This document shows positions 35,309 through 44,759 of a stretch of 64,000 nucleotides of DNA, piece after piece. The DNA lies in NCBI RefSeq assembly GCF_000801105.2, contig NC_079512.1:29281848-29345847 (forward strand). The letters run 5' to 3'. This stretch comes from Raphanus sativus. Its lineage: Eukaryota; Streptophyta; Magnoliopsida; Brassicales; Brassicaceae. The position numbers and the translations under genes are program-made. A model generated the notes under the pieces. The model was not told the origin of the DNA. It saw nothing but the letters and a program-made list of their open reading frames with translations, and searched no databases. Position 1 is the first letter of the stretch. Each line of letters opens with the position of its first letter.

Positions 35309-36755
35309 ATGACGATGGAACTTGTGTTCATACCGTCGCCGGGAATCGGTCATCTCAGGTCAGTCGTCGAGTTAGCTAAGCAACTAGTCAACGGTGATGA
35401 TCGTCTCTCCATCACCGTTATCATCATTCCAAGATCTTCCGCCGGCGACGCGGACGATTCAGCCCAAATCTCCTCCCTCTTCACCCCGTCTCAAGACCGT
35501 CTCCGCCACGAAACCATCTCAGTCGCAGAACAAAAAACGACCGATCGTCTCCCGACCGAGATCTACATCGCCAATCAAAAGCCACAAGTGTGAGAAGCAG
35601 TCGCGAGAATCCTCGATCCAACGCGAGTTGACTCGCCGCCGCCGCCGCGACTCGCAGGGTTCGTCGTCGACATGTTCTGTATATCGAATGATGGATCTAG
35701 CCGATGAATTTAAAGTTCCGACTTACATGGCGTACACATCCAACGCCACGTTCCTCGGGATCATGCTTCACGTCCAGATGATGCACGACGAGAAAAAGTA
35801 CGACACGAGCAAGTTGGATGACTCAGTCGGAGTTTCCGTGTTTGATTCGTCCTTATCCTGTCGAGTGTCTTCCGTACATATTCTTTTCGAAAGAGTGGTT
35901 ACCGTTCTTTTTAGCTCAGGCGAGAAAGTTCCGAAAGATGAAAGGTATTTTGGTAAATACAGTGGCTGAGCTTGAGCCTCACGCTTTGAATGTTTTATCA
36001 CGTGATAGTGATGTTGGTGATCTCCCTCGAGCTTATCCCGTAGGACCAGTGTTGCATCTCCAAATACAATCTGAAGGCGGGAAGGAGTCGGAGATTTCGC
36101 GGTGGCTCGACGAGAGCAACCGGCGAGATCGGTTGTGTTTCTCTGTTTCGGTAGCTTTGGAGGTTTCAATGAGGAACAAACTAGAGAGATTGCTGTAGCG
36201 CTTGATCGAAGCGGTCACCGGTTTCTCTGGTCGCTCCGTCGCGGCGCGTCGAATGTGTTGAAGGAAGGTCTCGGAGATTACGCGAATCTGGAGGAGATTC
36301 TCCCGGAGGGATTCTTGGATCGGACGTCGGGTAGAGGGAAGGTGATCGGATGGGCTCCGCAAACGGCGGTGCTAGCGAAGCCGGCGATTGGTGGATTCGT
36401 GACTCACTGTGGATGGAACTCGATGCTCGAGAGCTTGTGGTTTGGTGTTCCGATGGTGACGTGGCCGCTCTACGCGGAGCAGAAGGTGAACGCGTTCGAG
36501 ATGGTGGAGGAGCTGGGATTGGCGGTGGAGATACGGAGGTTTATCAAGGGGGATTTGTTTGAAGGAACGATGGAGACGGTTACGGCGGAGGATCTGGAGA
36601 GAGCGGTAAGGCGTGTGATGGAGGAAGGTAGTGACGTCAGGAACAGAGTGGAGGAGATGGCTGAGAAGTGCCATGTGGCATTGATGGACGGAGGATCTTT
36701 GAAGGTGGCTTTAAGAAAGTTTATCCAAGACGTGATCGAGAATGTTGTGGTCTAA
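35309..36755 (+). pseudogene. UGT71B-type glucosyltransferase pseudogene
   Basis: This is a paralogue of the intact gene at 39559. The N terminus is intact ([16 protein letters not shown], with the catalytic histidine). Codon 95 is TGA (35591-35593) where the paralogue has AGG. Further damage includes an extra A near 35686 (atcgAatgatgg), an 8-bp deletion near 35825-35835, and a 2-bp insertion near 36110. The C-terminal 217 codons (36102-36755) remain open and keep the UDP-sugar-binding PSPG box, from [15 protein letters not shown] to PLYAEQK. Independent lesions and an intact paralogue argue for real loss rather than sequencing error. Confidence 0.9.
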
Positions 36756-37632
36756 CTCTAAGGCTCATTGGAGGGAAAGTTCAAAGGAATCTGAGTTTTG
36801 CACAATCACTATGATATACGTTGACTTATTTTTCGTATGTGTGCTGTATGTTACATTTCTGGAGTTCGGTCCATATATGGTTTACATGTGTATCAAATGT
36901 ATTCTGAAGTTATAATGACAAATGAGCTTTGGATTTAATATTTTACCAAAATTTCATATATAATCTTTTAAAACAAAATCATTTATAATAAAAAGTAGAG
37001 TTCTTTATGTTCCAAAAAATATGAATCAAATTTCTAAATTTTTTGTGGTCTGTAGTCTCCAATTTTGCTTTTCCAAAAGGTTGATCAAATCAAACCAAAT
37101 TAATTTCACTCCCTTTTTTTATTTTTCAACAACTCCACTGTATTCATAGAGTGGTTGAATAACAAAGTCAAACGTATTTGTTCTTACATGTTTGTTATTT
37201 ACATTATTTTCCAAAAAAAACGAAACAGCCACCACAATAAAAAGGTCCGAGATTAAAGATACACTGGGTGTAAATAACCAAAACGAACTGGCAATCACAT
37301 CGTATTATAGCGTCTTGGCCTCCCTAATCTCAGTCTCTTAAAGCTTCGCACCAATTAGAACTCTTGTGGCGACACATCAATGAGCTTCAACCCTTTACAC
37401 AATCATGGCAACGATGAAAACAAGTTGATATTAGTAAATCAAAGAAAAGAAAATTTTTAAATAATATACGAGGCATTTCCAGGATCAAAAAGCAGTGAAA
37501 ATAACAAGATGATCAGGATATACCACGAATTGATATTGCGTCACAAGCCATTATACCTAAAGGAATTGTCTTATCCCTCAGAATTGGTAATGGACGCCCA
37601 AAAAGACACTAAAAAGAAAAAACAATTTCAAT

Positions 37633-37755
37633 ATGCTCAGTGGAAGGAGAAGTCGTTTATTTAGGAAAGCTCACGGCAAAAACAAACCCTTCACAGAATC
37701 TGTAATTGTCCACTGCTCTTCTTACACTCTTCGTGCTTTCATCTCATCATAGCAT
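37633..37755 (-). ncRNA. Candidate box C/D snoRNA guiding 18S rRNA methylation
   Basis: On the minus strand: terminal stem ATGC, box C ATGATGA (37744-37750), box D CTGA (37637-37640), closing GCAT. Immediately upstream of box D, the complement of plus-strand GGAAGGAGAAGTCGT (37642-37656) provides a 15-nt guide. That string matches, from memory, the conserved 3' end of 18S rRNA (GGAAGGAGAAGTCGTAACAA). By the box D+5 rule the target is the second A of GGAAGG. No protein frame explains this region. Confidence 0.75.
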
Positions 37756-37797
37756 CAAAAATATAACGCAACCAAAAAAAACTTGGTAAACATAAAA

Positions 37798-37884
37798 GAG
37801 CCTCAGTGTGTGTAACAAATTCAGATCATTGAAATAAACCTCACTGAAATCCGCTAAGATAATTGTTTTTATCATCATAAGCTC
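37798..37884 (-). ncRNA. Candidate box C/D snoRNA with two 25S rRNA guides
   Basis: On the minus strand: stem GAGC, box C ATGATGA (37872-37878), box D CTGA (37803-37806), closing GCTC. The box D guide complements GTGTGTAACAA (37808-37818). The internal guide complements AATCCGCTAAG (37848-37858). From memory, both strings lie next to each other in 25S/28S rRNA (AATCCGCTAAGGAGTGTGTAACAACTC). Two adjacent rRNA matches in one small RNA are hard to obtain by chance. The D' box is imperfect. Confidence 0.8.
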
Positions 37885-37955
37885 ATCAAATATCCCATAG
37901 CCAACATCAATAAAAAAAACTAAATTAATCAAAATAACTAATAAAGGGTGTGAAA

Positions 37956-38056
37956 GGGAATACTCAGACAGCCAAGGGTTACTCTTCAACTTCTGGGTGA
38001 AGTGCCCAGATCTGAAACTCTAGTCCACAACATTATTGTAGCATCACCATATACCC
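37956..38056 (-). ncRNA. Candidate box C/D snoRNA, 25S rRNA guide
   Basis: On the minus strand: box C-like GTGATGC (38041-38047), box D CTGA (37964-37967), and a terminal stem GGGTATA/GTATTCCC with one mismatch. The guide next to box D complements ACAGCCAAGGG (37968-37978). From memory, 25S rRNA contains this string in CACAGCCAAGGGAACGG. It is the weakest of the three because box C is non-consensus. It is also the first in the predicted transcript. Confidence 0.62.
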
Positions 38057-38191
38057 TTCCACACAAGACACAAAACGAACTCTTTCAACAAAACTCTAAA
38101 CAGAACAATAATAAAGAGACAAGACAGATGACAAAGATACTATGGTTGGGAGAAGAAGAAAACCATAATAAATATACAGAACACTGGGAGA

Positions 38192-38258
38192 TTAGGGTTT
38201 CCCTCGGCGGCTGTACTTTATTATGGGCTTTACTTGGCCCAATTAAACTATATGGGCC
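38192..38258 (-). promoter_or_regulatory. Telo-box plus site II promoter for the snoRNA cluster
   Basis: On the minus strand a telo-box AAACCCTAA (plus 38192-38200) lies next to three site II-type motifs (TGGGC at 38224, GGCCCA at 38236, TGGGCC at 38253). This combination is known for plant snoRNA and ribosomal-protein genes. It stands about 135 bp upstream of the first candidate snoRNA. It may also have served the UGT on the other side before a Helitron separated them. Confidence 0.65.
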
Positions 38259-38287
38259 GATATTACGTGACCCAACAAACAACTAAG

Positions 38288-39448
38288 TCCCTAGACTATA
38301 TTTGAGAAGTGATTTTGCCACATGTCCTCTCTACAATCAGTTTCACACAAAAAACTATGACATGTCTACTAAAATTGATGACATGGCTTCCAAAAAATAT
38401 GACATGGATTATTTCATTTAATGTTGATTTATATTTTTGGTAAACTTTTTAGAATATGGTAATAACTCATACCTTACATTTAATATTGATATTTATTTTT
38501 GGTAAACTTCTTTAAATATGATAATATCACATACATCATCTATAAAATAAATATATTCATATATAACATTAAAATTTCGAAATTATATTTTATTTTATTT
38601 TCTATAATTATATAATTTATATTACTAAATCTTTAAAAAATTGCTACAATTTTGTTTAAAAATTTTGATTTCTAATCGTAAAATCATTAGATTCTTATAA
38701 ATCTACAGATTCTATAAATATTGTTAGTTCAAATTTTTAATAACTATACAATATATTTTTAAATAAAAAATATTTTATCTTAATTTAATATTTAAATAAA
38801 TAAAATCTATATTTAAATATCGGTAAAAATAATAAAATCTATAATATTTAATAAACCTTCTACAATCAGTTTCACAAAAAAAATATGACATGGCTACTAA
38901 AATTTATGACATGGTTTCCGAAAAATATGACATGGATTATTTCATTTAATGTTGATTTATATTTTTGATAAACTTTTTAGAATATGGTAATAACTCATAC
39001 CTTACATTTAATATTGATATTTATTTCTGGTAAACTTCTTTAAATATGGTAATATCACAAACATCATCTATAAAATAAATATATTCATATATAACATTAA
39101 AATTTCGAAATTATATTATATTTTATTTTCTATAATTACACAATTTGTATTACTAAATCTTTAAAAATTGCTACAATTTTAAAAAGAATTGATTTCTAAT
39201 CGTAAAATCATTATATTCTTATATATCTACAGATTCTATAAATATTGTTAGTTCAATTTTTGATAATTATACAATATATTTTTAAACAAAAAAAATCATT
39301 TTATCTTAATTTAATATTTAAATAAATAAAATCCATATTTAAATATCGGTAAAAATAATAAAATCTATAATATTTAATAAACCTTATTTTAAATATAAAT
39401 TAAATTTTGAAAACAATTTTACTGCACATGGTGCAGGAAAACACCTAG
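38288..39448 (+). mobile_element. Non-autonomous Helitron in the UGT promoter
   Basis: It starts with TC (TCCCTAGACTATATTTGAG). It ends with the hairpin CTGCAC-ATG-GTGCAG, then GAAAACAC and CTAG, before T. The start is shared with the Helitron at 52.66 kb (ACTATATTTGAGAAGTGA). The paralogous UGT promoter supplies the empty site: AACAACTTAGTTACTCTATAAA there versus AACAACTAAG and TTACTTTATAAA on either side here. Inside, a 539-bp unit is tandemly duplicated (about 38331-38869 and 38870-39400). Confidence 0.85.
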
Positions 39449-39454
39449 TTACTT

Positions 39455-39462
39455 TATAAAAA
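39455..39462 (+). promoter_or_regulatory. TATA box of the intact UGT
   Basis: TATAAAAA lies 7 bp beyond the Helitron's 3' end and about 100 bp upstream of the start codon. All upstream promoter elements now lie behind 1.16 kb of Helitron. Confidence 0.65.
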
Positions 39463-39558
39463 GTACACACTATTTCTGGCACATCAACCAAGAAGAAATA
39501 AAAGGATACAAAACCTTTAAAAGCAAAGCAAAGACTATCAACCAATAAAATCACGATA

Positions 39559-40989
39559 ATGACGATGGAGCTTGTGTTTATACCGTCGCCGGGAATCGGT
39601 CATCTCAGATCAACCGTCGAGTTAGCCAAGCAGCTAGTCAACGGAGACGAACGTCTTTCCATCACCGTCATCATCATCCCGCGATCTTCCGCCGGCGACG
39701 CGGATGACTCCGCCCAAATCTCCTCCCTCTTCACCCCGTCTCAAGATCGTCTCCGTCACGAAACCATCTCCGTCGCCGTTAATCCGACCGGGGAACGTCC
39801 CCCGACTCAAGTCTACATCGCCAATCAAAAGCCGCAAGTGAGGGATGCAGTCGCGAGACTCCTCGACTCGCAGCCGTCGTCTCCGCCGCGGCGGCTTGCC
39901 GGGTTCGTCATCGACATGTTCTGTATCTCGATGATGGATGTGGCCGACGAGTTCGGAGTCCCGACTTACATGGTGTACACATCTAACGCCTCGTTCCTCG
40001 GGTTCACGCTTCGTCTCCAGGAGATGTACGACGAGAAGAAGTGCGACACGAGCGAGCTGAGCGAGTCCGTGAAAGAGTTGGAGATTCCGTGTTTCACTCG
40101 TCCTTATCCCGTCGAGTGTCTTCCGTACATTTTCGTCTCGAATGAGTGGCTACCGTTGTTTCTAGCCCAAGCAAGAAACTTCCGAAAGATGAAGGGTATT
40201 TTGGTAAATACCGTTGCTGAGCTGGAGCCTCACGCTTTGAATGTTTTATCACGTGATGGTGACCTCCCTCGAGCTTATCCTATTGGACCAGTGTTGCACC
40301 TTGAAAACGGTGAAAAGGAGCCGGAGATTTTGCGGTGGCTCGACGATCAACCGGCGAGATCCGTGGTGTTCCTCTGTTTCGGTAGCTTGGGAGGTTTCAG
40401 CGATGAACAAACTAGAGAGATCGCTGTAGCGCTTGATCGAAGCGGTCACCGGTTTCTCTGGTCGCTCCGTCGCGCATCGCCGAATATATTGACGGAAGGT
40501 CCCGGAGACTACGCGAATCTGGAGGAGGTTCTCCCGGAGGGGTTCTTGGATCGGACGTCGGATAGAGGGAAGGTGATCGGGTGGGCTCCGCAAACGGCGG
40601 TGCTAGCGAAGCCGGCGATTGGTGGATTCGTCACTCACTGTGGATGGAACTCGATGCTCGAGAGCTTGTGGTTCGGCGTTCCGATGGTGACGTGGCCGCT
40701 CTACGCGGAGCAGAAGGTGAATGCGTTCGGGATGGTGGAGGAGCTGGGACTGGCGGTGGAGATAAGGAGGTTCATTAAGGGGGATTTGTTGGAAAAGGGG
40801 GAGATGGAGACGGTTACGGCTGAGGATCTGGAGGGAGCGATAAGGCGTGTGATGGAGGAAGGTAGTGACGTCAGGAACAGAGTGGAGGAGATGGCTGAGA
40901 AGTGCCACGTGGCGTTAATGGAGGGAGGATCTTCGAAGGTGGCTTTAAAAAAGTTCATTCAAGACGTGATCGAGAATGTTGTGATCTAG
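39559..40989 (+). CDS. UDP-glycosyltransferase, UGT71B type, intact
   Basis: A cytosolic enzyme that transfers a sugar from UDP-glucose to small molecules. It has 476 residues and no introns, normal for family 1 UGTs. The catalytic histidine is H15 (PSPGIGHL) and the partner aspartate is likely D119 (FVIDMFC). The 44-residue PSPG box spans about 342-385 ([15 protein letters not shown]...HCGWNS...PLYAEQ). The ATG at 39559 is preferred. ATG at 39565 would only remove MT. The closest family I recall is Arabidopsis UGT71B5/UGT71B2 (At4g15280/At4g15260), which fits the gene order. UGT71 members glucosylate phenolics and abscisic acid-like acids; the substrate here is unknown. Confidence 0.93.
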   Translation: MTMELVFIPSPGIGHLRSTVELAKQLVNGDERLSITVIIIPRSSAGDADDSAQISSLFTPSQDRLRHETISVAVNPTGERPPTQVYIANQKPQVRDAVARLLDSQPSSPPRRLAGFVIDMFCISMMDVADEFGVPTYMVYTSNASFLGFTLRLQEMYDEKKCDTSELSESVKELEIPCFTRPYPVECLPYIFVSNEWLPLFLAQARNFRKMKGILVNTVAELEPHALNVLSRDGDLPRAYPIGPVLHLENGEKEPEILRWLDDQPARSVVFLCFGSLGGFSDEQTREIAVALDRSGHRFLWSLRRASPNILTEGPGDYANLEEVLPEGFLDRTSDRGKVIGWAPQTAVLAKPAIGGFVTHCGWNSMLESLWFGVPMVTWPLYAEQKVNAFGMVEELGLAVEIRRFIKGDLLEKGEMETVTAEDLEGAIRRVMEEGSDVRNRVEEMAEKCHVALMEGGSSKVALKKFIQDVIENVVI

Positions 40990-41462
40990 GCTCAATTTCA
41001 TTGGAGGGGAAGTTAAAACGAGATGGAGTTTTGCATGTTCACTATGACGTGCATGCATTGACTTATTTGCCTATGTGTTGTTCTGTATCGTATATCTCGT
41101 GAATAAAGAAGACCCGTGAATGATTTACATGTCTGTCAAATGTAGTATGAAACTAAGACCATCTTTATCAATGGGACTTTTCTAAGAGTCCTTAGATTAG
41201 TTTATTATTAATTGGTAACTAAGGACATTGTTAAGAGATTTTTGGAAAAGTGATGAATATTGGTGGGACTTTTTATGCTGGTTCTCAGTTCTCTGCTGTG
41301 GCAGTGGTCTATAAAAAGAAGAACATAAACAAGTTAGATCACGTTGTCCAGTTTGTTTCAAATTAGCTGCAAACCGATTTAACCTATCCTGCAAGTTCTT
41401 TGTTAATGTGGAAGACTGAGGCCTAGTCCACTGTCCCAAATTGGCTTCTGAACTGAGCGTCT

Positions 41463-41616
41463 TCAGTTGCTTCGTCTGAACTTGTTCATCGCTTCAACTA
41501 GCTGTGCAGGAGCTCCCCTTGAAGACTTCTTAGCTTCTGCCAAACGGCTAGCTCCGCTCCTCAACCGAGCTATCTCTTCTGCAATCTCCTCTTCCTCATG
41601 CAACTCCATTCCATAC
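41463..41616 (-). pseudogene. Captured C-terminal exon of an unidentified gene
   Basis: After an intact acceptor (TCTTGTTACAG) the frame reads [19 protein letters not shown]... to FRRSN-stop. It is an acidic, probably helical tail of about 51 residues. I do not recognise the parent. It is joined directly to fructokinase sequence within CTTGTCACTCT/CTTGTTACAG, so intron end and exon were fused during capture. Confidence 0.55.
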
Positions 41617-41626
41617 CTGTAACAAG

Positions 41627-41928
41627 AGAGTGACAAGCAAGAGCTTCAAGTTGGGATGCCACAAGGACATTGGGGTCTCATCATCGATTTTGTTGCTTCC
41701 AGTAAGAAACTCAAGCTCGACGTCGCTTACCTTGATGATCTCAGCCTTCTCCCAGATGCTCGTGATCTGTGTCTTGGCTTCTTCCTTTGATGGCCACAGA
41801 GGCTCCCTGAGGTTTGGGTCGTAGGAAAGAAGAGCTCCCGCTTCTTTCGCCACTTCCATTGCCTTCAAGTGAGCCGACCTACATGGCTCCACTATTAATC
41901 TTATTGATCCATAGTGAAACACTTTAGC
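41627..41928 (-). pseudogene. Captured fructokinase (pfkB) exon fragment
   Basis: About 100 residues match plant fructokinase: [19 protein letters not shown], then [25 protein letters not shown] and [14 protein letters not shown]. The 5' edge keeps a proper acceptor (TTTGCAG before GCTAAAGTG). The catalytic GAGD region and the ATP-binding C terminus are absent, so no kinase can be made. Confidence 0.88.
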
Positions 41929-42236
41929 CTGCAAACAAACACATCACATTATTTACACCAATCTACAAATACCCAAGTTCAAAAAAATCTAGTAAACAAA
42001 AGACAACTTTGATCAGAAGGAATAATTATCAATGGACCCATATTGATATGATTCTTTGTGTGTTGAGTATTAACTACGATGGGGGTCAATCATTATCAAA
42101 CTATTCAAGAAAAGCAAAAGGTTCTCTCCATTGAGATCAGCTGTAAAGGTAACAACTTTAAGCAAAAAATACTCAACCTGGTGATCAATTTCACCATCAC
42201 CATAAAGATCAAGACTTCATCCTTACGTTAAACACA

Positions 42237-42389
42237 TCAAGGTCGTTGTACGAATCTCTCGATTCTGCATCGGAACACCTCCTCCAATTCATTATTATGA
42301 TGATGATCGCAAACAGAAGCGAACCCGGAAGGTAAACATGATCTAGCTAGGAGGATGAGGAGGAGTATGGAGGAGACCCGGTAACTCAT
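42237..42389 (-). pseudogene. Captured first exon with signal-peptide-like start
   Basis: The 50-codon frame starts MSYRVSSILLLILLARS, a typical hydrophobic signal peptide. It continues SGFASVCDHHHNNELEEVF to a stop. A pyrimidine-rich leader (CTCTCTTTCTCTCTC) precedes it near the right inverted repeat, so a 5' UTR may have been captured too. I do not recognise the parent. Confidence 0.5.
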
Positions 42390-42752
42390 TAAATTCCGAT
42401 CAAAGGAAAACCTCAAATCGACGGCGAAAGAGAGAGATCAAATTCGCCTCTGTAATCCCATGATACCAAGGCCACAACAGATGATTGAGATCATAAATAG
42501 GAGACTACAACAGAGGAAAAGAAAACCCAGAGAAACTATCAAGGATTCCATTCATCGTCGAGGAGAAGAAGACGAGTCGAGATTTCAAGAGAGAGAAAGA
42601 GATAGATGAAAAGGCAACATGTGTCTCATAAGGACGCGTTAAGAACACTTCTTATTTAGTTAACGTCCTTCTATTATTTCAATTTTTTGTTTTATTTTTT
42701 TCTGGTTTAATGCTAAGAACCGTGGTAATTGAGACCGATAAAGATGGTCTAA

Positions 42753-43206
42753 TAATGTGCTTTGAATTTTAGTATTTTAACAAAATTTCATCACAACACT
42801 TCAAAAAAAAAATTGAAGACATAATATTTAAAAGATTTCAACAATAACAAATTTTAAAATATATTATTAAATTGTCAATAAGAACTAATAAGTGTGCCGA
42901 AAATGTGAAAAAAATGACAAGTTTCACCAAAATCTGTTTGATTTCTATGTTAGGGTAAATTTGATATCCTCCTATGTTTTGGCTATTACGAATACGTAAT
43001 AACATTTTAGGAGTGGTAAACCATGATTGACTGTCTTGGTACACTAAGGTCTGACTAGTTTTTCCGCTTCTACTCGCAAACGCAATTTTTGTGCCTTGTA
43101 TAGGTTAACAACATTTCTAAACAATCATAACTGCCGAAAGCAAGGTGGCAACACACAAAAACTAAATAAACCATATGAGTACACACATATTGAAGTTGTT
43201 TGTTTA

Positions 43207-43242
<36 letters not shown>

Positions 43243-43372
43243 GTTGTAAACCAACATAAAACACAAACCCATATCGCAGCAATTTATTAAATCAGACATA
43301 GCTTTATTTAGATATACCAACGACAACTTTCCTCCAAACACTGAGATGTTGCTTACTGGGTTGGATTCTTGC
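42753..43372. other. Intergenic, with TA microsatellite
   Basis: No gene is seen. An (AT)n run occupies about 43209-43239. The remainder is AT-rich and would contain the 3' UTR of the BAHD gene that ends at 43373. Confidence 0.6.
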
Positions 43373-44719
43373 TTATATCAACACCGGGGGGTTTAGGACA
43401 GCATAAGCAAGCAAGTCTTGGTCACATAGGAAAACAGGCATGTCTTGTTCTGGTAAGCCTACCCAAGCTTCTACATCTTGACCATCCCTTGAATCCGTCA
43501 GAACCACGAACACCATGTTATCGTAGACGGTATGTGAAGAAGGTCCCATCCAGACCGGATTACCCCATCCGAAATCAACCTCGTAGAAAGGCTTCCTACA
43601 CCAGCTAGACATTATGTATAAGTCTATGTCCGGTTTGTAGCACTCCGACATAAAATCTCCCATCACACTCAACAAGTTCTGACCGAGTTTGGTGGTTGTG
43701 ATGGTAGCTGTATCATTATCATACCCTTGGAGATTCTCTTTGATCATCTCGCTGAATTCTTCTTTAGTCTTTCTAAAGTCAGAAACCATTTCGTCGATCT
43801 CTAACTCGCTCTCTGTCCCTTTCCTGACGAAGAAAAGAGTTTGTAGATTGCCCATGGAGTCTTGTGGCAAAACATTAAAGGGTATCCTAAGCCTCAAGTC
43901 CATCGCTTGAGTCATAACCGTTGACTTCGGAGATGCCGAGTTAGACCGTGAGGCGTTTGCGGCACATCTCCAAATAAGTGACATGATGGCTTCCACACGC
44001 GTAGGTACCGGGACGCTTTCGCTACTCGCCTTGCGTTTAAGCTCAGCGATCTTGGAGGATTTGAAGACGAGTCTATTGGTTACACATCTGCCTCGAAGCT
44101 CGTAAAGGTCATCAATAGAAAGAGACTGGAAGGAGGCAGGTGGAGGAGGAGGAGGGTATATCGTGGCTCCTGCAAAGTGTGGACTACATGTTGTAGTCCC
44201 TTTTGATGTAGCCGCCCAGGCTTGTGCGAAGGTCAACAACGAGGACGCGTCGCAGATCTGGTGAGAGATGCCAACAGTAACCGCGACTCCTGATCCCGAC
44301 CCGAAGTAAATGACCTTGACCCTCAGCAACGGCCGCGTCCCAGCAGATTCTCCCTGCTCGATCTCAGGGAGGAATGCTGCGAGGGAGTTTGTACTGAGGT
44401 TTCTCAAGAAATCTGAGAGAAGGAGATCGGTTCGTGCCTCAGTGAAGATGACTCCTTCGTCGTTGCAGCATATGGAAAGGCCTTCTTGACGTCCAGCTAG
44501 AGGGTAGAAACGTGACAGAGTCTCGGACAGAGAGGTTTTCAGCCTCCGGGACATGATCTCAGGCGACTCTCCGGCGATGGATTTGTAGAAGAAGGTGGTT
44601 GCAACGTAAATGGCTGGAAGGCTGAGATCTAACAAGGAAAGTTGAAGGCGGTCATCATGAGGTGCAGGGGAAGAAGGCTTGATCACATCTCTTCCGATCA
44701 CTTCTAGCTTTACTTCCAT
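43373..44719 (-). CDS. BAHD acyltransferase 1, intact
   Basis: It transfers an acyl group from acyl-CoA to a hydroxyl or amine of a specialised metabolite, in the cytosol. It has 448 residues and no introns. The catalytic HxxxD is H153-QIC-D157 and the structural DFGWG motif is present (YEVDFGWGNPVW). The first true ATG is at 44719 (MEVKLEVIGRD). The open frame extends upstream only through a TTG. It lies in the same orientation as the second BAHD 1.9 kb away. At4g15390 and BIA1 (At4g15400) are the syntenic candidates. The acceptor is unknown. Confidence 0.92.
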   Translation of the reverse strand: MEVKLEVIGRDVIKPSSPAPHDDRLQLSLLDLSLPAIYVATTFFYKSIAGESPEIMSRRLKTSLSETLSRFYPLAGRQEGLSICCNDEGVIFTEARTDLLLSDFLRNLSTNSLAAFLPEIEQGESAGTRPLLRVKVIYFGSGSGVAVTVGISHQICDASSLLTFAQAWAATSKGTTTCSPHFAGATIYPPPPPPASFQSLSIDDLYELRGRCVTNRLVFKSSKIAELKRKASSESVPVPTRVEAIMSLIWRCAANASRSNSASPKSTVMTQAMDLRLRIPFNVLPQDSMGNLQTLFFVRKGTESELEIDEMVSDFRKTKEEFSEMIKENLQGYDNDTATITTTKLGQNLLSVMGDFMSECYKPDIDLYIMSSWCRKPFYEVDFGWGNPVWMGPSSHTVYDNMVFVVLTDSRDGQDVEAWVGLPEQDMPVFLCDQDLLAYAVLNPPVLI

Positions 44720-44759
44720 TGTCTTCCTTTGATACCTCAAAGTCAAATTGAAAGAAAAG

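Larger units (their letters stand above)
41157..42749. mobile_element. PIF/Harbinger-like element carrying captured gene fragments
   Basis: Perfect 13-bp terminal inverted repeats GACCATCTTTATC are flanked by TAA at 41154-41156 and 42750-42752. The element is 1593 bp and encodes no transposase. On the minus strand it carries pieces of at least three unrelated genes in exon-intron form: a signal-peptide first exon (42237-42389), a fructokinase exon (about 41627-41928) and a C-terminal exon (41463-41616). Gene capture by non-autonomous DNA elements is well known for Pack-MULEs and Helitrons, and less so for this superfamily. Confidence 0.8.

Noticed and set aside
37290..37430. Fourth snoRNA candidate (CTGA at about 37332)
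   Set aside because: No acceptable box C, and the putative guide matches no rRNA string I can recall.
37498..37615. Possible coding exon on the minus strand (GRPLPILRDKTIPLGIMA)
   Set aside because: Open for about 28 codons with splice-like edges, but no neighbouring exons. The segment lies in the candidate snoRNA cluster and folds into a hairpin (CCATTACC...GGTATAATGG). Left unassigned.
40249..40958. Minus-strand frames inside the intact UGT
   Set aside because: Shadows of the GC-rich UGT coding sequence; no independent motif.
43209..43239. (AT)n run as a structured element
   Set aside because: Simple microsatellite.
44720..44746. Longer N terminus for BAHD 1 (MTLRYQRKT)
   Set aside because: It begins with TTG, not ATG; the first ATG at 44719 gives the normal family N terminus.
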